Assembly: GCA_009829735.1 (NCBI GenBank)
Contig: CM020620.1
Coordinates: 28,862,951-28,926,950 of the forward strand
Direction: 5' to 3'
DNA length: 64,000 nt
DNA from: Pyropia yezoensis
Taxonomy: Eukaryota > Rhodophyta > Bangiophyceae > Bangiales > Bangiaceae
Positions 10,300-22,391 of the stretch are shown here, piece after piece. The notes below the pieces were generated by a model. The model saw only the letters and a list, made by a program, of their open reading frames with translations. It searched no databases and was not told where the DNA came from. Numbering within the stretch: the stretch's first letter is position 1; each line of letters starts with the position of its first letter. A program made the translations under genes and the position numbers.

Positions 10300-10627
10300 G
10301 GCGCGCGAGAAGGGGCGGACGTGCCAGGCCAGCCGGCGGGCCGCGCCGCACAGCCTCGCGGGCCAAACAGAGCCGCGCCCCCCCCCCGTGCGCCCGGCAC
10401 CGCAGAGCCACCCCCCGCGACACGAGCTGGGCGCGTTGCCCGCTCGGTGTGGCCCGCCAGTTGTCGACAGGTGCAGGCGACAGGCAGGCTTCGGGCGACG
10501 ACAGGAAGGCGCAGCACCACCCAGGCACGCCGCCAGCCGCAGGCGGCCAGGCGGTCAGCTGTGTCGGGCGGCGAGGGGAGGGGGCAACAAGTAGAGCAGT
10601 TACTAGCATGTTGTAGGCAAAACTAAG
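10300..10627 (-). repeat. DIRS split direct repeat A2
   Basis: This 328-bp segment is a direct repeat of A1 (24232-24559), of identical length and with scattered substitutions. It lies between B1 and B2 as expected for split direct repeats. The last codons of the recombinase ORF run into its edge. Confidence 0.85.
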
Positions 10628-11700
10628 CGTAACCACCCTTGCGGACGGGGCCAGGGATGCCAGACCAGTTGGAGATGTACCGTCCGAAGAAGTACCAGGC
10701 CGCGGCGGTCGGCAGGAAGCGCGCGTCAATGTAGCTGCGCGCGGTGACCGCCGTCTGCGAGTGCTCCATGTACGCGGCAACTACAGCGAGGGGCACGCCG
10801 ACAGCGTTGGCGGCCGTCGCGGCGCCACTGCGCAGTGACTTTCCCGACCAGCGTACGCCAACGGGGGGAGATGCGCCCAGCCAGCCAAGCACGAGCGGCA
10901 ACCAGAGGGAGGTGACGCGGGGGCCAGGGCGGTCGCCCACCGCCGCAAACATGGGCGCCAACTGGGACCCGCCGGCAGCGAGGTAGTGCCGGTGCCAGGC
11001 AAGCAGGTAGCGCAGCGGGGCGTCGGACCGGTAGCCGTGCGGGTGCACCGGAACGAGGAAGGCAGAGCGGGAGCGCGTGCGGCCCTCGCTCTTGTGAAAC
11101 GCCTGCTGGACCCGGAGGCCCTGCGGCGTGAAGGTCATGTCGGCCGCCCGCATGGAGGCGGCCGTACCCGGCCTGTTAAGCATCAGGAACGCAAGCACCA
11201 ACCCGGCACACACCCGCCGCTGCTCGGTCGTCGGGTTTCTCGTCCCGAGGGCCAGCGCCAGCTGGATGACGTTCGCGGGCAGCGGGGCGATGTACAGCGG
11301 CATGCCCCCCGCGCGGGCGGCCGACAGGCGGAGGTAGCCCTTGCGGAGGCGGGTGAAGATCGGGTTGGCGGTCGGCGGCGGGTATCCCGCCAGCTCGTGG
11401 ACTGTGTCAACCGGGGAGAGATACGACCCCATTGAGTCGGCCGACACCGTGCCGCCCGTGTGCAGCCAGCCGACGTAGCCAGCCACCGTCGTGTAGTGGG
11501 CGGGCAAGGACCGCAGCCCGGCACCAGTGCAGTAGGACTGGAAGCGCTCCCACGCCGTCATGTAGTTGCGTTTCGTGTTCAGCGTGTAGGCAGCGGCCAG
11601 GAGCGCGCGGGCCCGCTGTGCGCCCTTGTGGGCACCCAGATGGCGGCCCGCGTGCTTAAGGATCAGGCGCTCAAAGCGCAACGGGGCGGGGGCAGGGGGG
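10623..11700 (-). CDS. DIRS tyrosine recombinase
   Basis: This enzyme would integrate the circular cDNA copy of the element. The recombinase part begins around 11700 (FERLILKHAGRH) and overlaps the end of the RT/RNase H frame. No in-frame ATG is evident there, so the true start is unknown; an internal ATG lies near 11560 (MTAWERF). Core-binding region: NYMTAWERFQSYC and TTVAGYVGWLH. Catalytic region: Arg in FLMLNRPGTAASMR; box with SLRSGAATAANAVGVP, where the usual His three residues before the Arg reads Lys (GKSLR); His in YMEHSQT; nucleophile Tyr in ARSYID. The first stop in frame is TAG at 10623-10625, so the exact C-terminus depends on how TAG is read. Confidence 0.75.
10630..10663 (-). 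repeat. DIRS split direct repeat B1
   Basis: This 34-bp repeat is paired with B2. It encodes the C-terminal GIPGPVRKGGY of the tyrosine recombinase, and B2 carries the same peptide as GIPGPIRKGGY in one frame. Confidence 0.85.
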
Positions 11701-13484
11701 GCCGCGCCTCGAACCGGAAGACGTCCACGCCCCAGGCCGGCTTTGGCGCCGGGGAGTGGCGGCTGCTGAGGAAGAAGCGGGCCTGCATTGGCGACAATCT
11801 CAGCTGCTGGGTGCACCCCTCGACCGCCCGCCAGTACCAAGGCTGCGCCGTCCAGTGTGGCGCCATGAGGGTGAGCGCGCAGCCCGAACGCAGCACCTTG
11901 TCGATCACCACCGGCATCAAGTGATACGGCGGGTTGGCCCAGCCGTTCTACGTGCACCAATCGTGCGCGAGCGCGTTCACGCCCTCGCACCCTGGCGCCC
12001 AGTCCTTGGCATAGAAACGCCCGCAGCGGGCGTTCAGCTCCGTCGTAAACCAGTCCACCGTGTGGGGTCCGAACCGCGCCTCCAGCTCCAGGAAGGTGTC
12101 CAGCGGCAGGGACCAGTCCGTGGAGTCGCCCTCGCGGCTCAGGCGGTCCGCGTACGCGTTGACCGCGCTGGGGAGGTACTCTGCGCGAATGTGGAGGCCC
12201 CACGCGTGGCACAGGGAGTGCAGGTTGCGAAGCTCCGCCATGATCGCCGGGGACCGCGACACCATGGAGTTGACCGCGCCGACGGTCACGGTCGAATCGG
12301 ACTTCAGCAGCAACCAGGTGTCTCGGCGGGACAGGAACCGCAGAAGGCTCTGGAGCCCCAGCTGCGCCGTCACCAGCTCCAGCAGGTTGATGTGGGCTCC
12401 ATGACGCGCCGGGGCGCGGAAGCCCCGTGCGGGCAGCGTGTTGTTCAGCACCGCTCCCCATCCGCTCAAGCTTGCATCTGTGTGCATGACGTGGGTGGGT
12501 GCGGGAGGCCAGAGGGCGCGGCCCAGCCCCGAGTGGGTGGTCTGCGACGCCCACCAGTGCAGGTCCCGCATCCCTTGGTGTTCGAGGCGAGCGTTGCCTG
12601 ACCGGCCGTCGCCGAGAGTGGAGTACAGCGCCCGTAAGTGGTACCGCGCCGAGAGCTCCGACAGGGAGGACGAGACCGCCAGGACGCAAAATCTGCGCAG
12701 CGCGCGCGCGTTGACCCACCGGCGGTGGTGACTGGCCCGGCCCAATAACTGGCCGGCCGCGCGCATATTCTTCTCTGCTCGGTCGGGCTTCAGGACGAAC
12801 AGACCCCGCGCCGTGTCCACCACGTGCCCGAGGAGGCAAAGCGTGACTGGATTCTTCCACACCTATTTGTGTGGGTGTAGGCTGAAGCCCAAGTCGGCCA
12901 ACAGGGTCCTGACCATGTCCCCGCCCTCGATCGCGTCCTCGCGCGTCGCCGGTTGGCCTGGCGCCGACGGAGGGGCCCCGCCAAAGTCGTCCACGTAGGC
13001 GACGATGCGGAAGCCCAGCCGCCGGAGCTCGGCCACCACCGGCCGGCACACCTTGGTCCAGATATAAGGGGCCAGCCGCACGCCGAACGGCATCACGACG
13101 GGCTCGAACACCCGCCCCAACGCCGTGAAACACAGGAACTTGGGGTCAGCCGGGCGGATCTCCAGGTGGAAAAAGGCTTCCGAGATGTCCCAGGAAAGCA
13201 ACGCGTCGCCCAGCCGCAGCTGCGGCGCTAGGTCAAAAAGCGACTCGTATTTGAAGCGTCGGTCGGCCAAGTACGCGTTGGGCAGGCGGTAGCCGATGAC
13301 CATCCGCTGCTTGCCCGCCGAGGTTAGGACGAACGCGCCCACAATGCAGTGAGCCTGGGACGCCTCCTCAGCCGTCAGCTCGCGGTAAAAGCCGCACCGC
13401 ACGCCGCGCGCAATGTCCTTCTCCCGGTAGTCCTTGTCCCCCTGCGCCGTCGAGTACTCCCTGGACCTCGAGCGGGGAGGGATG
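11663..13484 (-). CDS. DIRS reverse transcriptase/RNase H, 3' portion, two in-frame TAGs
   Basis: RT motifs: HCIVGAFVL, MVIGYRLPNAYL, LLSWDISEAFFHL, VVMPFGVRLAP and the catalytic YVDDF. Next come the connection (LLGHVVDT) and RNase H motifs (MHTDASLSGWGAVL, INLLELVTA, SDSTVTVGAVN, NAYADRLSR). The conserved C-terminal block NPPYHLMPVVIDKVL and LMAPHWTAQPWY follows, ending TGA at 11663. In-frame TAGs interrupt this single frame at 12863-12865 (between HPHK and VWKNPVT) and 11948-11950 (between DWCT and NGWANPP). There is no frameshift, and conserved sequence resumes directly after each. The 5' part continues beyond the gypsy insertion: the frame resumes at 22862 and is open back to the gag stop. 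Confidence 0.85.
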
Positions 13485-13954
13485 TGTGGCAAAAACCTCT
13501 CACACACGCGACACCCAAGTTGGGGCGGTGTACAAGGGCTGCCTCTCGTGTCGGGGGGAACCGGAAGAAGTGCAAGTCGCACACACTCTATCCCAGTTGT
13601 GGGGCAATCCCCCCCCGGACAAACAAGAACATGGTGTGTGGTCCAACAGTTTCTTCGTCGGGACGGGGAAGCAGGGCCAAGCCCCGCTGTCCCTCCCCTT
13701 ATCCCCCCAGGGTCCCCTCAGAATCTCGCCACTCAGAGTCTCCCACCCCAGCACCTGCCCACCGGGCCACACGAAAATTCAAGACGATAAATGCAGAAAA
13801 CCCTCAAATCCAAGTTGGATTTACTACTAAGCTAACTATCCCAAACTTAGGGAATACGGACCCAAATGCAGGGGGAGGAACGGGTCAGGCTAGTGGCCTG
13901 CCGCCCCTTGTATGGCACGTGTTGTCCCCCTACCTGGGGGTCAATACTGCCGCA
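13485..13954 (-). repeat. 3' LTR of gypsy copy A
   Basis: 470 bp, starting tgtggca and ending tgccgca in plus-strand reading. It differs from the 5' LTR at roughly 15 positions by eye, so the pair is not freshly made. Confidence 0.9.
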
Positions 13955-14292
13955 CTCCCCTCTCCTCAGTTCCGACCGACCCGGTCGGCCCTGTGAGGGG
14001 GCGCGTAAACGCACGTCTCGGCGTTGGGGGCGCGACTTGCTGTCCCTTCTCGAGTACGTAACGTGGATGTGGAGGCGGTCACGTTGACCGCCCCTCTCCT
14101 CAAGCTTGCCCACTCGGCAGCTTGCTCTCCCCGGTTCTCACTTTACCAACACCAACACATCCCCTTCACCTTCCCCTTGGCCGCCCCACGCTGGGGAGGC
14201 CACCCATCTACCCACGATCCGAGCCCCCCTCAACTCGAGGCGGGTCTCGTGCAGTTTCAGCCAAGGCGTCTCTCCCTATCTTGGGGAGAGCC

Positions 14293-16236
14293 ATGGTGAC
14301 CGCGGGGGTGGAGACTGACTCTCTTGATGAACGTATGGAGGACACCTCCTACGGTGCAGCGCCCGCCGGGACTTCCGGCGGGGGCTCTGCGGTTGCTCCG
14401 GGGGATGGGACTCCCACGTCACCCGGCTTAGGGTTGACGGCGGGATCTCCCCCGGAGGCGGGCCAAGTCGTCCCACGTGAGGCCTTGGGGCGGTGGTTTT
14501 ACCCCGCTTGGCCTCCATATGAGGAGGGGTTGACGGTTCTTCGCTGTGGCCGACTTGGCACAGCGATGGGTCGGGTATGGGACCGCCTACGGGAGAAGTA
14601 TCCCCGTAGGGTCGGGTTCCCTGCCGGCTTCAGGACGGACCAGTTTGCCTTCCTGGACGATGAGGAAGTCGAAGACGTACAGCGGGCTAAGGCCATGGTG
14701 GACCGCGGGGGAACTTTCCCGGGTCCCGGCGACTTGCCGACCTTTACTTGGGACGCGGTGGCATTTGGCCCCCCGTACCTTCATGAGGCCGATCCGCACA
14801 CTCATCACTTTGATGTGCGGATGGAGACGGACTTCCGGCGAGGTCCCTACTTGGTGACCTTGGCTCAACTTGAGTTTCCGCAGCAGTCCGCTGCCAGTAA
14901 GGAGCAGTACGACCCCAAGAAGCCCGAGTGGTGGCTTCAAGTTGAGGTCCCCTACGGGGTCCCTGCGTTGCTACCCCGGTTGCTCGACCACTTCAGCTCC
15001 GTCATGTTGACGGCTAGCCCCGATCACCTGGTGTGGGCCATGTTGGCCACCCAGTGGCTCCTCGAGGTCATGTCGACCTGGGTGTCTTGTGTCCAGCGGC
15101 GGGGGATGCTCTGGCATCTTCCCCTCCGGCTTATCCAAGGTTTGGAACAGCTCACCCATCAGCTAGTTGCTGAGGGGTGCTCATCAGGACAACTCACTCT
15201 ACTTGAGGAGATGCTCCGCCTCCACAAGTTCATCGAGTGGGAGAGCATCGAGCACAAGTTACACCGCCCCACCCGCGGGCCCAAGGACGATGGCGCACTT
15301 CACCAGCTCGTGTGGGTCGCTCGTGAACTTCACGACGGCGGGGTGGTACTACGAGAGGGCCTGGGCATCGGGGACTACCCGTATGCCCCGGGGGTGGATC
15401 GCCACACTGCGCCGCCCCCGGACAAGGCCATAGTGATGGCCGTGCCCTCTCACGATGACCATATGACTCAGCCCACTGCGGGGGCCCCGAGTAGGGGTCG
15501 CAGTTACACTCCGGCACCGCCACCTCGGCGTGCCCCTCCGCTTCCTCCCGTCCCCTACCAGCCGCACAGGGACATCCCGATAAGCGTGGCCGTTGAGTCG
15601 TCCACCCCGGTGTCCCCCAACTTGGGGGCCACTCTTCTGACGGTTTACCCCAAGTTGGTGTTACCGGCCACGCCTCTGATCTCAGAGATGATGATCACCA
15701 CGTTGGTGCGCACCATTTCCTGGTTGGCCGCGTCGACCGCAACCCTTCAAGCTTCCGAGACTCCTCAACTTGAGGAGCGCGTTCGTACTGCGGTGGCGAC
15801 CGCGAGTTGCGAGTCGGTGGCGGGGTTTATGACGGCCGAGTTGGCTCGCATCGGGGCTATTGTGCCCCGGCCAGCCCCACTTGGGCGTGGGAAACGTCGG
15901 GCGAGCCGGGCATACTCGCCTCCTCGCCGTCGTCGCCGACGCTCGCGGCGCTCTCCCTCCGTGTCGGAAGACGAGTTGTCTTATTCCGTCTCGGAGTCCT
16001 CTACTCCGTCAGAGTCGGAGTCGGTCCGGCGTCTGCGCCACCAACTTGCGCGCAAGACCAAGCAGAAGGGTAGCCGCGGTCGTCGCCACTTGCGCGACCG
16101 TGAGGGGCGCGACGGTTCCGACTTGGAGCCGCCGGCCCCGCCGACTGGTGGGGAACGTTATCGGCGTGGGTCTCGCCGCTCGCCTCCACGTGAGGGCGAG
16201 GGCCGTGGGGTTGGAGAGTCTAGCATGCATGCCTAG
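14293..16236 (+). CDS. Antisense ORF of gypsy copy A, 647 aa, SR-rich tail
   Basis: This long ORF lies between pol and the 3' LTR on the strand opposite to gag-pol. The frame is open from about 14122, but the first ATG in good context (gccATGG) is 14293 (MVTAGVETDS). I recognise no domain. The N-terminal part is Gly/Pro-rich, the middle is globular-looking (REALGRWFYPAWPPYEEGL, YDPKKPEWWLQVEVPYGV, LVWAMLATQWLLEVMSTWV), and the last about 120 residues are Arg/Ser-rich (RRRRRSRRSPSVSEDELSYS), a nucleic-acid- or splicing-factor-like composition. It ends TAG at 16234; if read through, the frame stops at TGA ten residues later. Copy B carries it almost unchanged, so it has been kept open. Antisense ORFs in this position are known in some plant Tat-lineage gypsy elements; homology is not claimed. 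Confidence 0.6.
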   Translation: MVTAGVETDSLDERMEDTSYGAAPAGTSGGGSAVAPGDGTPTSPGLGLTAGSPPEAGQVVPREALGRWFYPAWPPYEEGLTVLRCGRLGTAMGRVWDRLREKYPRRVGFPAGFRTDQFAFLDDEEVEDVQRAKAMVDRGGTFPGPGDLPTFTWDAVAFGPPYLHEADPHTHHFDVRMETDFRRGPYLVTLAQLEFPQQSAASKEQYDPKKPEWWLQVEVPYGVPALLPRLLDHFSSVMLTASPDHLVWAMLATQWLLEVMSTWVSCVQRRGMLWHLPLRLIQGLEQLTHQLVAEGCSSGQLTLLEEMLRLHKFIEWESIEHKLHRPTRGPKDDGALHQLVWVARELHDGGVVLREGLGIGDYPYAPGVDRHTAPPPDKAIVMAVPSHDDHMTQPTAGAPSRGRSYTPAPPPRRAPPLPPVPYQPHRDIPISVAVESSTPVSPNLGATLLTVYPKLVLPATPLISEMMITTLVRTISWLAASTATLQASETPQLEERVRTAVATASCESVAGFMTAELARIGAIVPRPAPLGRGKRRASRAYSPPRRRRRRSRRSPSVSEDELSYSVSESSTPSESESVRRLRHQLARKTKQKGSRGRRHLRDREGRDGSDLEPPAPPTGGERYRRGSRRSPPREGEGRGVGESSMHA

Positions 16237-16347
16237 TTGGCAGCTGCCTTTGTTGTGAGAGTGTGAGGGTTAGGGCTGTAGTTAAAAGCCACTCTGCGTA
16301 CCACTTCGACTTGAAGCACTCTCTTGGCACTGTTACCCGGCCTTCCC

Positions 16348-19300
16348 TCACGTTGAGGGGGGGCTGTTAGGGTCTATCTCATTCCGGGCACAGTATGCCC
16401 GGACCTTCTCAGCGGGAAGGTCCTCCACATATTCCCACGTATCATCCTTGGCCTTATAGCCGAACCAACGCACCCTCAACGTGAGGCGGTTAGGGTCCTC
16501 ATCCCATCCGTGGTCGATGAACTTATCGAACACGTACTCCTGCGGGCCATGTTTGGCCGCAGGCAGCGAGGGCAGGCGACACGCTTCCAGCGCACGCGCC
16601 CAAGCTGGGTCGCCTGCAGGCGGTGGTGCAACTTTGACCACATCCTGTCCGTTTACTGTGCGGACCCCATCGTCACTTTCGATGGTAAAGCGCCGCCCAT
16701 CCGTACGAAGGACCTTGTATGGCCCCTTCGTCTGGAACACCAACTTACCCCCAGTTGGGGTGTGTGAGTGAACCAGTACCCAGTCACCCTGCTCGGGGAC
16801 ATGCTTAGCGTTGCGCACCTTTTTGTCAAAGGTACGCTTGTAGCGCTTTTGCGCTTTGTCCATCTCAGCCCTGACTTTAGGGATGATTTTTTCAAGCCTA
16901 GCAGCGAACTCCGCCTTACTCTCAGTACGAGTAGGCGTACTGCCACCATCCTCCCTAGTTGGGAGCGGCCGCCGCACGGCAATAGACCGCACGCGACGGG
17001 GGGTCACAAAAGCGAGGGGTACTTCCCGGGTAGATGAGTGAACCTGCGAATTGTAGGCAGTCGTAAGCATAGAAATGTATTGGTCCCACGTTTTCACGTG
17101 CTCACTCACATAGTGGCGCAGCTGCCGAAAAATAGTTTCGTTGAAGCGCTCCACCTGCTCATTAGTTTGTGGGAGGTAGGGGGTGGCATAGTTTGCCTTG
17201 ACCCCCAACATATCCAGCACTCCCTGAAACAGTACGGACGCAAATTGCGGTCCATCGTCCGATAGTGTACTGTCCGGGATGCCATACGCGGCAACCCAGC
17301 GATCTAGGAAGGCTGAAACGACCGACATGGCCGTGATCTCTGCCAGAGGGATCGCTCGCGTAAGTTTCATGAAGCGATCGCAGATGACCAGGAGGTACTG
17401 GTTGCCCTCCTCGGTCACTGGCAGTGGCCCAAGGATGTCCATTGCCAACGCGGCAAAGGGCTCCTTGGCCGGGAACAGTAACATAGCCGTAGTAGGCCGC
17501 CGTTCCATCAGACGGTTCTGCGCACAACTTGTGCAGGCAGCCACCCAACTATAGATGTCCACCACCATGGACGGCCAGTAGTACCTGGTCCTCAGGGTCT
17601 GGTACAGTTTACTAGACCCCAGGTGTCCACCTGTGGGAGCGTTATGCTCCCTCTCAAGAATACTGTCCTTGAGGGATGCGGGGACGACAAGTTGTTCGGT
17701 CCCCTGGAATACCCCCCTCCTCAAGAGGAGGTCATCGTCTCCGATAAAGAACCGCGTCTCCGCCACCGTATCCAGCGTATCCCTCTGCGACTTGCAGAAG
17801 GGGTCCTCGGCCTGGGCCTTCACCACCTCGTCCAGGGACAGGGGCAAGTACTTCTTGTTCCCTAGCGCCTCGGGGTCCAATGCCTGACCCGAGCGCGTGA
17901 CTACCCCCACGATGAGGATGTCCTCATCGACCGAGTTAGTGTCCAGCCCCTCGGTAGGTACGCGAGAAAGGCCGTCGGCAAGGGCATGTTGCCTGCCAGG
18001 TCGGTACTCAATATCAAAGTTGAAGGGTGCCAGTCGCACCCTCCACCGGTTGAGACGAGTGTTCGTACAATCCGTCTTGAAGATGAACTGCAACGCGCGG
18101 TGGTCACAGCGGATGAGGAACTTCTCACCCTCTAGGTAGTGACGAAGTGACGTCACCGCCCACACCACTGCGAGTCCTTCCAACTCGGTGACTCCGTAGT
18201 TCTTCTCAGCCGAGTTCAGCCCCTTGCTGAAGTATCCCACCGACAAGTACTCCTTGTCCGGCTGCTGCTGAAGCAACACACAACCAAGTTGGTCGTAGCT
18301 AGCGTCCACATCCAGGATGTAGTGGCCTCCCAACCTGGGAATAGCCAAGATAGGGGGCTTCAGCAGAAGGTTCCGAAGAGTCTCAAGGGATTCCTGCTCC
18401 ACCCGACTTGGGGGAGGCAGGTTCTTCGGTAGTGTTGAGCCAACTAGCTCATTCAACGGCTTCGCCACCTTGGCGAAGCCCTTGGTGAAACGTCGGTACT
18501 CGTTACACATCCCGAGGAAGCTCCTCATCTGGGTCTGGGTCCGTGGGTACTGAGCCTTACGAATGGCCCTCAAGTTCTTCTCGTTGACACTGAGGCGCCC
18601 CGGACGGACAACATGTCCCAAGTACTCCACCTCTTGAGTGAAGGGGTGGCACTTACTCGCCTTCAGTGACACACCGGCGTCACCAAGTAGCTTGAACACC
18701 TGGCCAAGATGGCCAATGTGTTCCGCCGGACTTCGGGAGAACACAGTGATATCGTCTAGGTACACGAGACAGATCTGCCACCGTACTCTGGCCAGAATCA
18801 TGTCCATAGCGCGCTGGAAGTTGCCGGCGCGTTGCACAGTCCAAACGGTAGTCGCTTGCACTGGTAGGTACCACAGTGACAGGTAAAGGTAGTTTTATGC
18901 CCGTCTTCCAGGGCAATGGGAATTTGCCAGTACCCCGCGTTACAGTCTAGGGTAGAGAACACGTTTGCCTCCCCCAGAGAGTCCAGACAGTCGTCCATCC
19001 TAGGTAGGGGATAACTGTCCTTCACCGTGCTCTCGTTGAGCTTACGGTAGTCGATACAGAACCGTGGGGTCCCATCAACTTTGGGGACAATCACCACCGG
19101 GCTCGCCCACTCGGCGTTACTGGCCTCAATCACATCGAGGGCCTCCATGCGAGCGACTTGCTCCTTAACGAGGGCCCTTGAACGGGGCCCTCCCTTATAC
19201 GGTTGTTGGCGTGTAGGGGGTGCACTGGGTTTCAACTCTATTTGGTGTTGGGTGGCTCTCATGAGTCCCAATTGAGCATCCCACAACTTGTGATATTGGT

Positions 19301-20330
19301 CCAAGAGGCGTTCAACTTGAACCCTCAACCTGGGTGGAACACTCTCCATGTTCACATGGGGCCGAGGAGAGGCGGCCGACTTGGCTTGGTGCTTCTCCTT
19401 TCCTGACTTCGGGTCGCTACTCGCGCCCGCATTGAGGGTAACCGCTACTACTGGTCCCTCATGTTGGTCGATATAGCCGAACTTGGCTCCCGACTTGAAG
19501 TACTTGGGCGACGAGCTCAGGTTCATAACCTGGATCTTCCACGGGACCCCGGCTTTGGAGTCCCTCGTGCCAAGGGCAACATGCACTTGGTGCTTGCGAG
19601 CAAGACGGGGGTGAGGGTGCACCAACCCGTTCCCCGTATAATCAGTTACAACGTCAACGTGCGCCACCGAGTTGGAGGGCAACGTGACTTTACGGGCTAA
19701 GCGCAGGGTAGCAGTAAACCCTTCTCTCACAGGGCAAACAGGCTTCGACTGTGAGACCGTCACAGGAGCCACAGACTTTTCCTTACCAAGGATGGGGATG
19801 GTCTCCCCATTCATCAACTTGACCCAATACTCAGGGCCACAAATCAAAGGCACTTGTGTTACAACATAAGGGGTACCCAGAAGCAGGGGTACCGATATAT
19901 TCTCGACTACTCCATAGGTCACGTCGACCTCATGGGTTCCCAACCTAGTTGGTAGGGTCACGGCACCAACGATGGGAAGTACCCCACCATTGATATCGAT
20001 CAGATTGTCAGCTTTAGACTTCCAGCGTTGGAGCATCATCTCCTTTGGAAATAGCGACTTGCGTATCAAGGAGGCCCCTGACCCGGTATCATGTACGATA
20101 CGGGCACGACAGGCACGGCCGGGGGCTAGTTGCACCCGTCCAGCCACCTGGAAGTTCTCACCCGTCAGCACCGCGATAACCCGACGTGGGTTTACGTTCT
20201 TGGGGAGTCCTACCCGAGGTGGGCGGACTCCCTTAGGTCGCCGCAGTATCCTGCAGGGTTGGTTCGTCCTCTTGACCCACTTGGCCGAGGCTGCCGTTGT
20301 GAGCTTAGGACGGCCAGCTCCAACGGACAT
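16348..20330 (-). pseudogene. Gypsy copy A pol, frameshifted in RT
   Basis: Two overlapping frames (20330-18798 and 18861-16348) together cover pol. Domain order: aspartic protease (VHDTGSGASLIRKSLF), RT (FCIDYRKLNE, VFSTLDCNAGYWQI, LPFGLCNAPA, then in the other frame VYLDDITVFSR), RNase H (LDVDASYDQLGCVL, TELEGLAVVW, CDHRALQF, HALADGLSRV), integrase HHCC zinc region (HNAPTGGHLG, ACTSCAQN) and core (LAMDILGPLP, SDDGPQFAS, NEQVERFNE), then a chromodomain-like end (LRVRWFGYKAKDDTWEYVEDL). A one-base loss just after the LPFGLCNAPA motif shifts the frame, so RT is split. It ends TGA. The pol frame overlaps the end of the gag frame, consistent with gag-pol frameshifting. Confidence 0.9.
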
Positions 20331-21895
20331 TCGTTTCCCGCCGACTTGGCGTCCGAATCTGAGGGCGAAGGGGAAGACGACGAGTCCGAGGACGACGTGT
20401 CCGCCCCCTCGGCCGAGGGTGTGGCGACCGCCACTACCGGTCGAGGTCCACCCTCGCGGCGTGAACGTACTTCGTTCGTAGCCGACTTCCTACTCGCACT
20501 CTTAACAAGTTGTTGAATGCGTTTACTCAACTTGGGGCAATCATATGCCCAGTGTCCATCGGAGTTGCAGTTCCAACACCGATTGTCAGTTCCCGGAGGG
20601 GTCTTCCCGACTAGGGAAGACGAAGAGGTACCCTAGGAAGTTCCCGCGGCAGCTACTACTCTTTCCTTGCGGATTCGGCGTGCCTCTCTGAGCTCTCTGG
20701 CCTGGCGCGCCTCCTCGCGTTCCTTGGCCAGCTCGGCCTGACGCTCCTGGCGTTGTTCCTCCCGCAACTTGCGGTAGGCCTCACCTCTGCGGTAGGCGAA
20801 CCTAGCCAACTCGGCCAGGGTCGCCCGGGCAGTGTTATGCTCCCGGGTCTCCATACGGACTGACCAATGGAGTCCCTCCACGAACCGACTCTTCACCACA
20901 GCTTGTGGATGAAGGAACCCACAAAGATTGTTGAGCTTACGAACTCGCTCCGCAAAGGACAACTCGTCCTCAGCCTCTTCCTGGTGGGCTCGCGTAAAAT
21001 CCTCGACTTGAGAAGCCAACGCTGCTTCATCAACCATGGCTCTCGACAACCAGTTGACGAGCTCCAAATAGGACGTCACCTCACCAGCGCTTCCACTTGA
21101 AGAACTGGGCATGACGGACATAAGTTCTGTCCGGAGGTCGCCCTTCGTAACTTCCTGTAGCATATAGAAAGACATGCCTTCACTTATGGCATTGTCGTCA
21201 CAGGCTTTTGTGAAACGACGTAGAAACTCAAAGACACGGAGGGGGGGAGTTCCATCCCACTCCGCTTTGTGCCCAAAAGAGTGAAGTGCATTCTTCTTGG
21301 CACGACCCATGGCTCGGGCCTGGACAGGACTATACGCCACCGACTTGTTGTGGAGGGCGTAGGTCTCACAGTCAAAGATCCTCTGGTAAACCGGGTTGGC
21401 TACCTGGATCTTGGGCGGCACCTCACGTTGAGGGAACAGCCGCTGTGGCACTGGGGTAAGGTGACCCGCAGTGCCTGTCGTCTGTCGCGGCGAGCTTGGT
21501 GTAGCCGCCGGCGTTTCCGAGGGGAACTCCCCTGTGTAGGGTGTACGCCCCACCGAGAATGGTGTGGCTCCCTCGTTGGGAGTCACAGGGGTCGCCCCCT
21601 GTTCGGGGCGACCCGAGATAGGCGTCAGGAGGGATTCCCCCTGCGCCTGCGGGCTCGAAAGCCCCAATCCGGTCTAGACATTAAGGCCATCTGGCAAACT
21701 CGCCACAATCTGCTTCAGAGTAGTATTCGTCATCGTGACCACCAGGTCCGGCAAAGTCTGCCGTAACACATTGGTCGCCTCCCGACGGACAGTTTCCGCG
21801 AGGAGTGGATTGTCGACTCCAGTTGAGTCACGGTCCGCCTCCGGGAGTCCACCTGAGGAGTAACCACGATCCTCAGGGGTCTCAACCGGGGGCAT
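20192..21895 (-). CDS. Gypsy copy A gag, three in-frame TAGs
   Basis: The start is taken at the ATG at 21895 (MPPVETPEDRG). The same frame runs to TAA at 20192 but is interrupted by TAG at 21674-21676, 20633-20635 and 20210-20212. The long middle segment (AFGHKAEWDG-type capsid region, FLRRFTKACDDNA, FADRVRKLNNLCGF-like stretch) is a Ty3-type capsid. After the second TAG comes a CCHC zinc knuckle (CWNCNSDGHWAYDC) in the same frame, which would be lost if that TAG stopped translation. A separate upstream ORF (ATG 22272, MAGSDPPSSGEY) lies nearer the LTR in another frame; it may be a leader ORF or an older gag N-terminus. Confidence 0.7.
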
Positions 21896-22391
21896 GGGCG
21901 CGAGCCCATCGCCGACCAACGGAGGTCCGCCGTCCTCCGAAAGCCTAGTTGGCGACGGCTCCAAGCCAAAGTTGGCTCCAACCCGAGTGAACCCGCGGGG
22001 ACAGTCCTCTCACCTTGGGACGTTCCCGTTGAGTGTACCACACGGTGGCCAGACTTCGGCCCACCCACATCAGGAGTGTAACCCGAGTGAACTCCCGACT
22101 AAGTCGGGGTGGCCTTTTGCCCGCCCGCACTTCCAGTCCTGCTGGCTTGAGGGACCTCTAGTCCCTCTGCGACCCCAGGTAAACCCACCTGTGCCTCACC
22201 AGTATTCGAAGGCACTGAAGTACGTGCGTCACCCGTGTACTCCCCGGACGACGGGGGGTCCGAACCGGCCATGTTGGCTAACGATCCGTATGACACGGTC
22301 CAATTCCACCGTTCCTCTGAGACAGAGGGCCCCCTACACCCGGGTGCACCCGGAGGTAAAGTTTACCTCTGTCCCCTGCTGCTCCACCAAA

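Noticed and set aside
10623-10625. TAG at the end of the tyrosine recombinase as a genuine terminator
   Set aside because: It could be the natural stop, which would count against UAG reassignment, but the next stop is far downstream in repeat sequence and the family's C-terminus is variable. Treated as undecided and not counted either way.
11700-13133. Long open minus-strand frame upstream of the recombinase
   Set aside because: It is the out-of-phase shadow of the RT/RNase H gene. Only the part from about 11700 on is recombinase.
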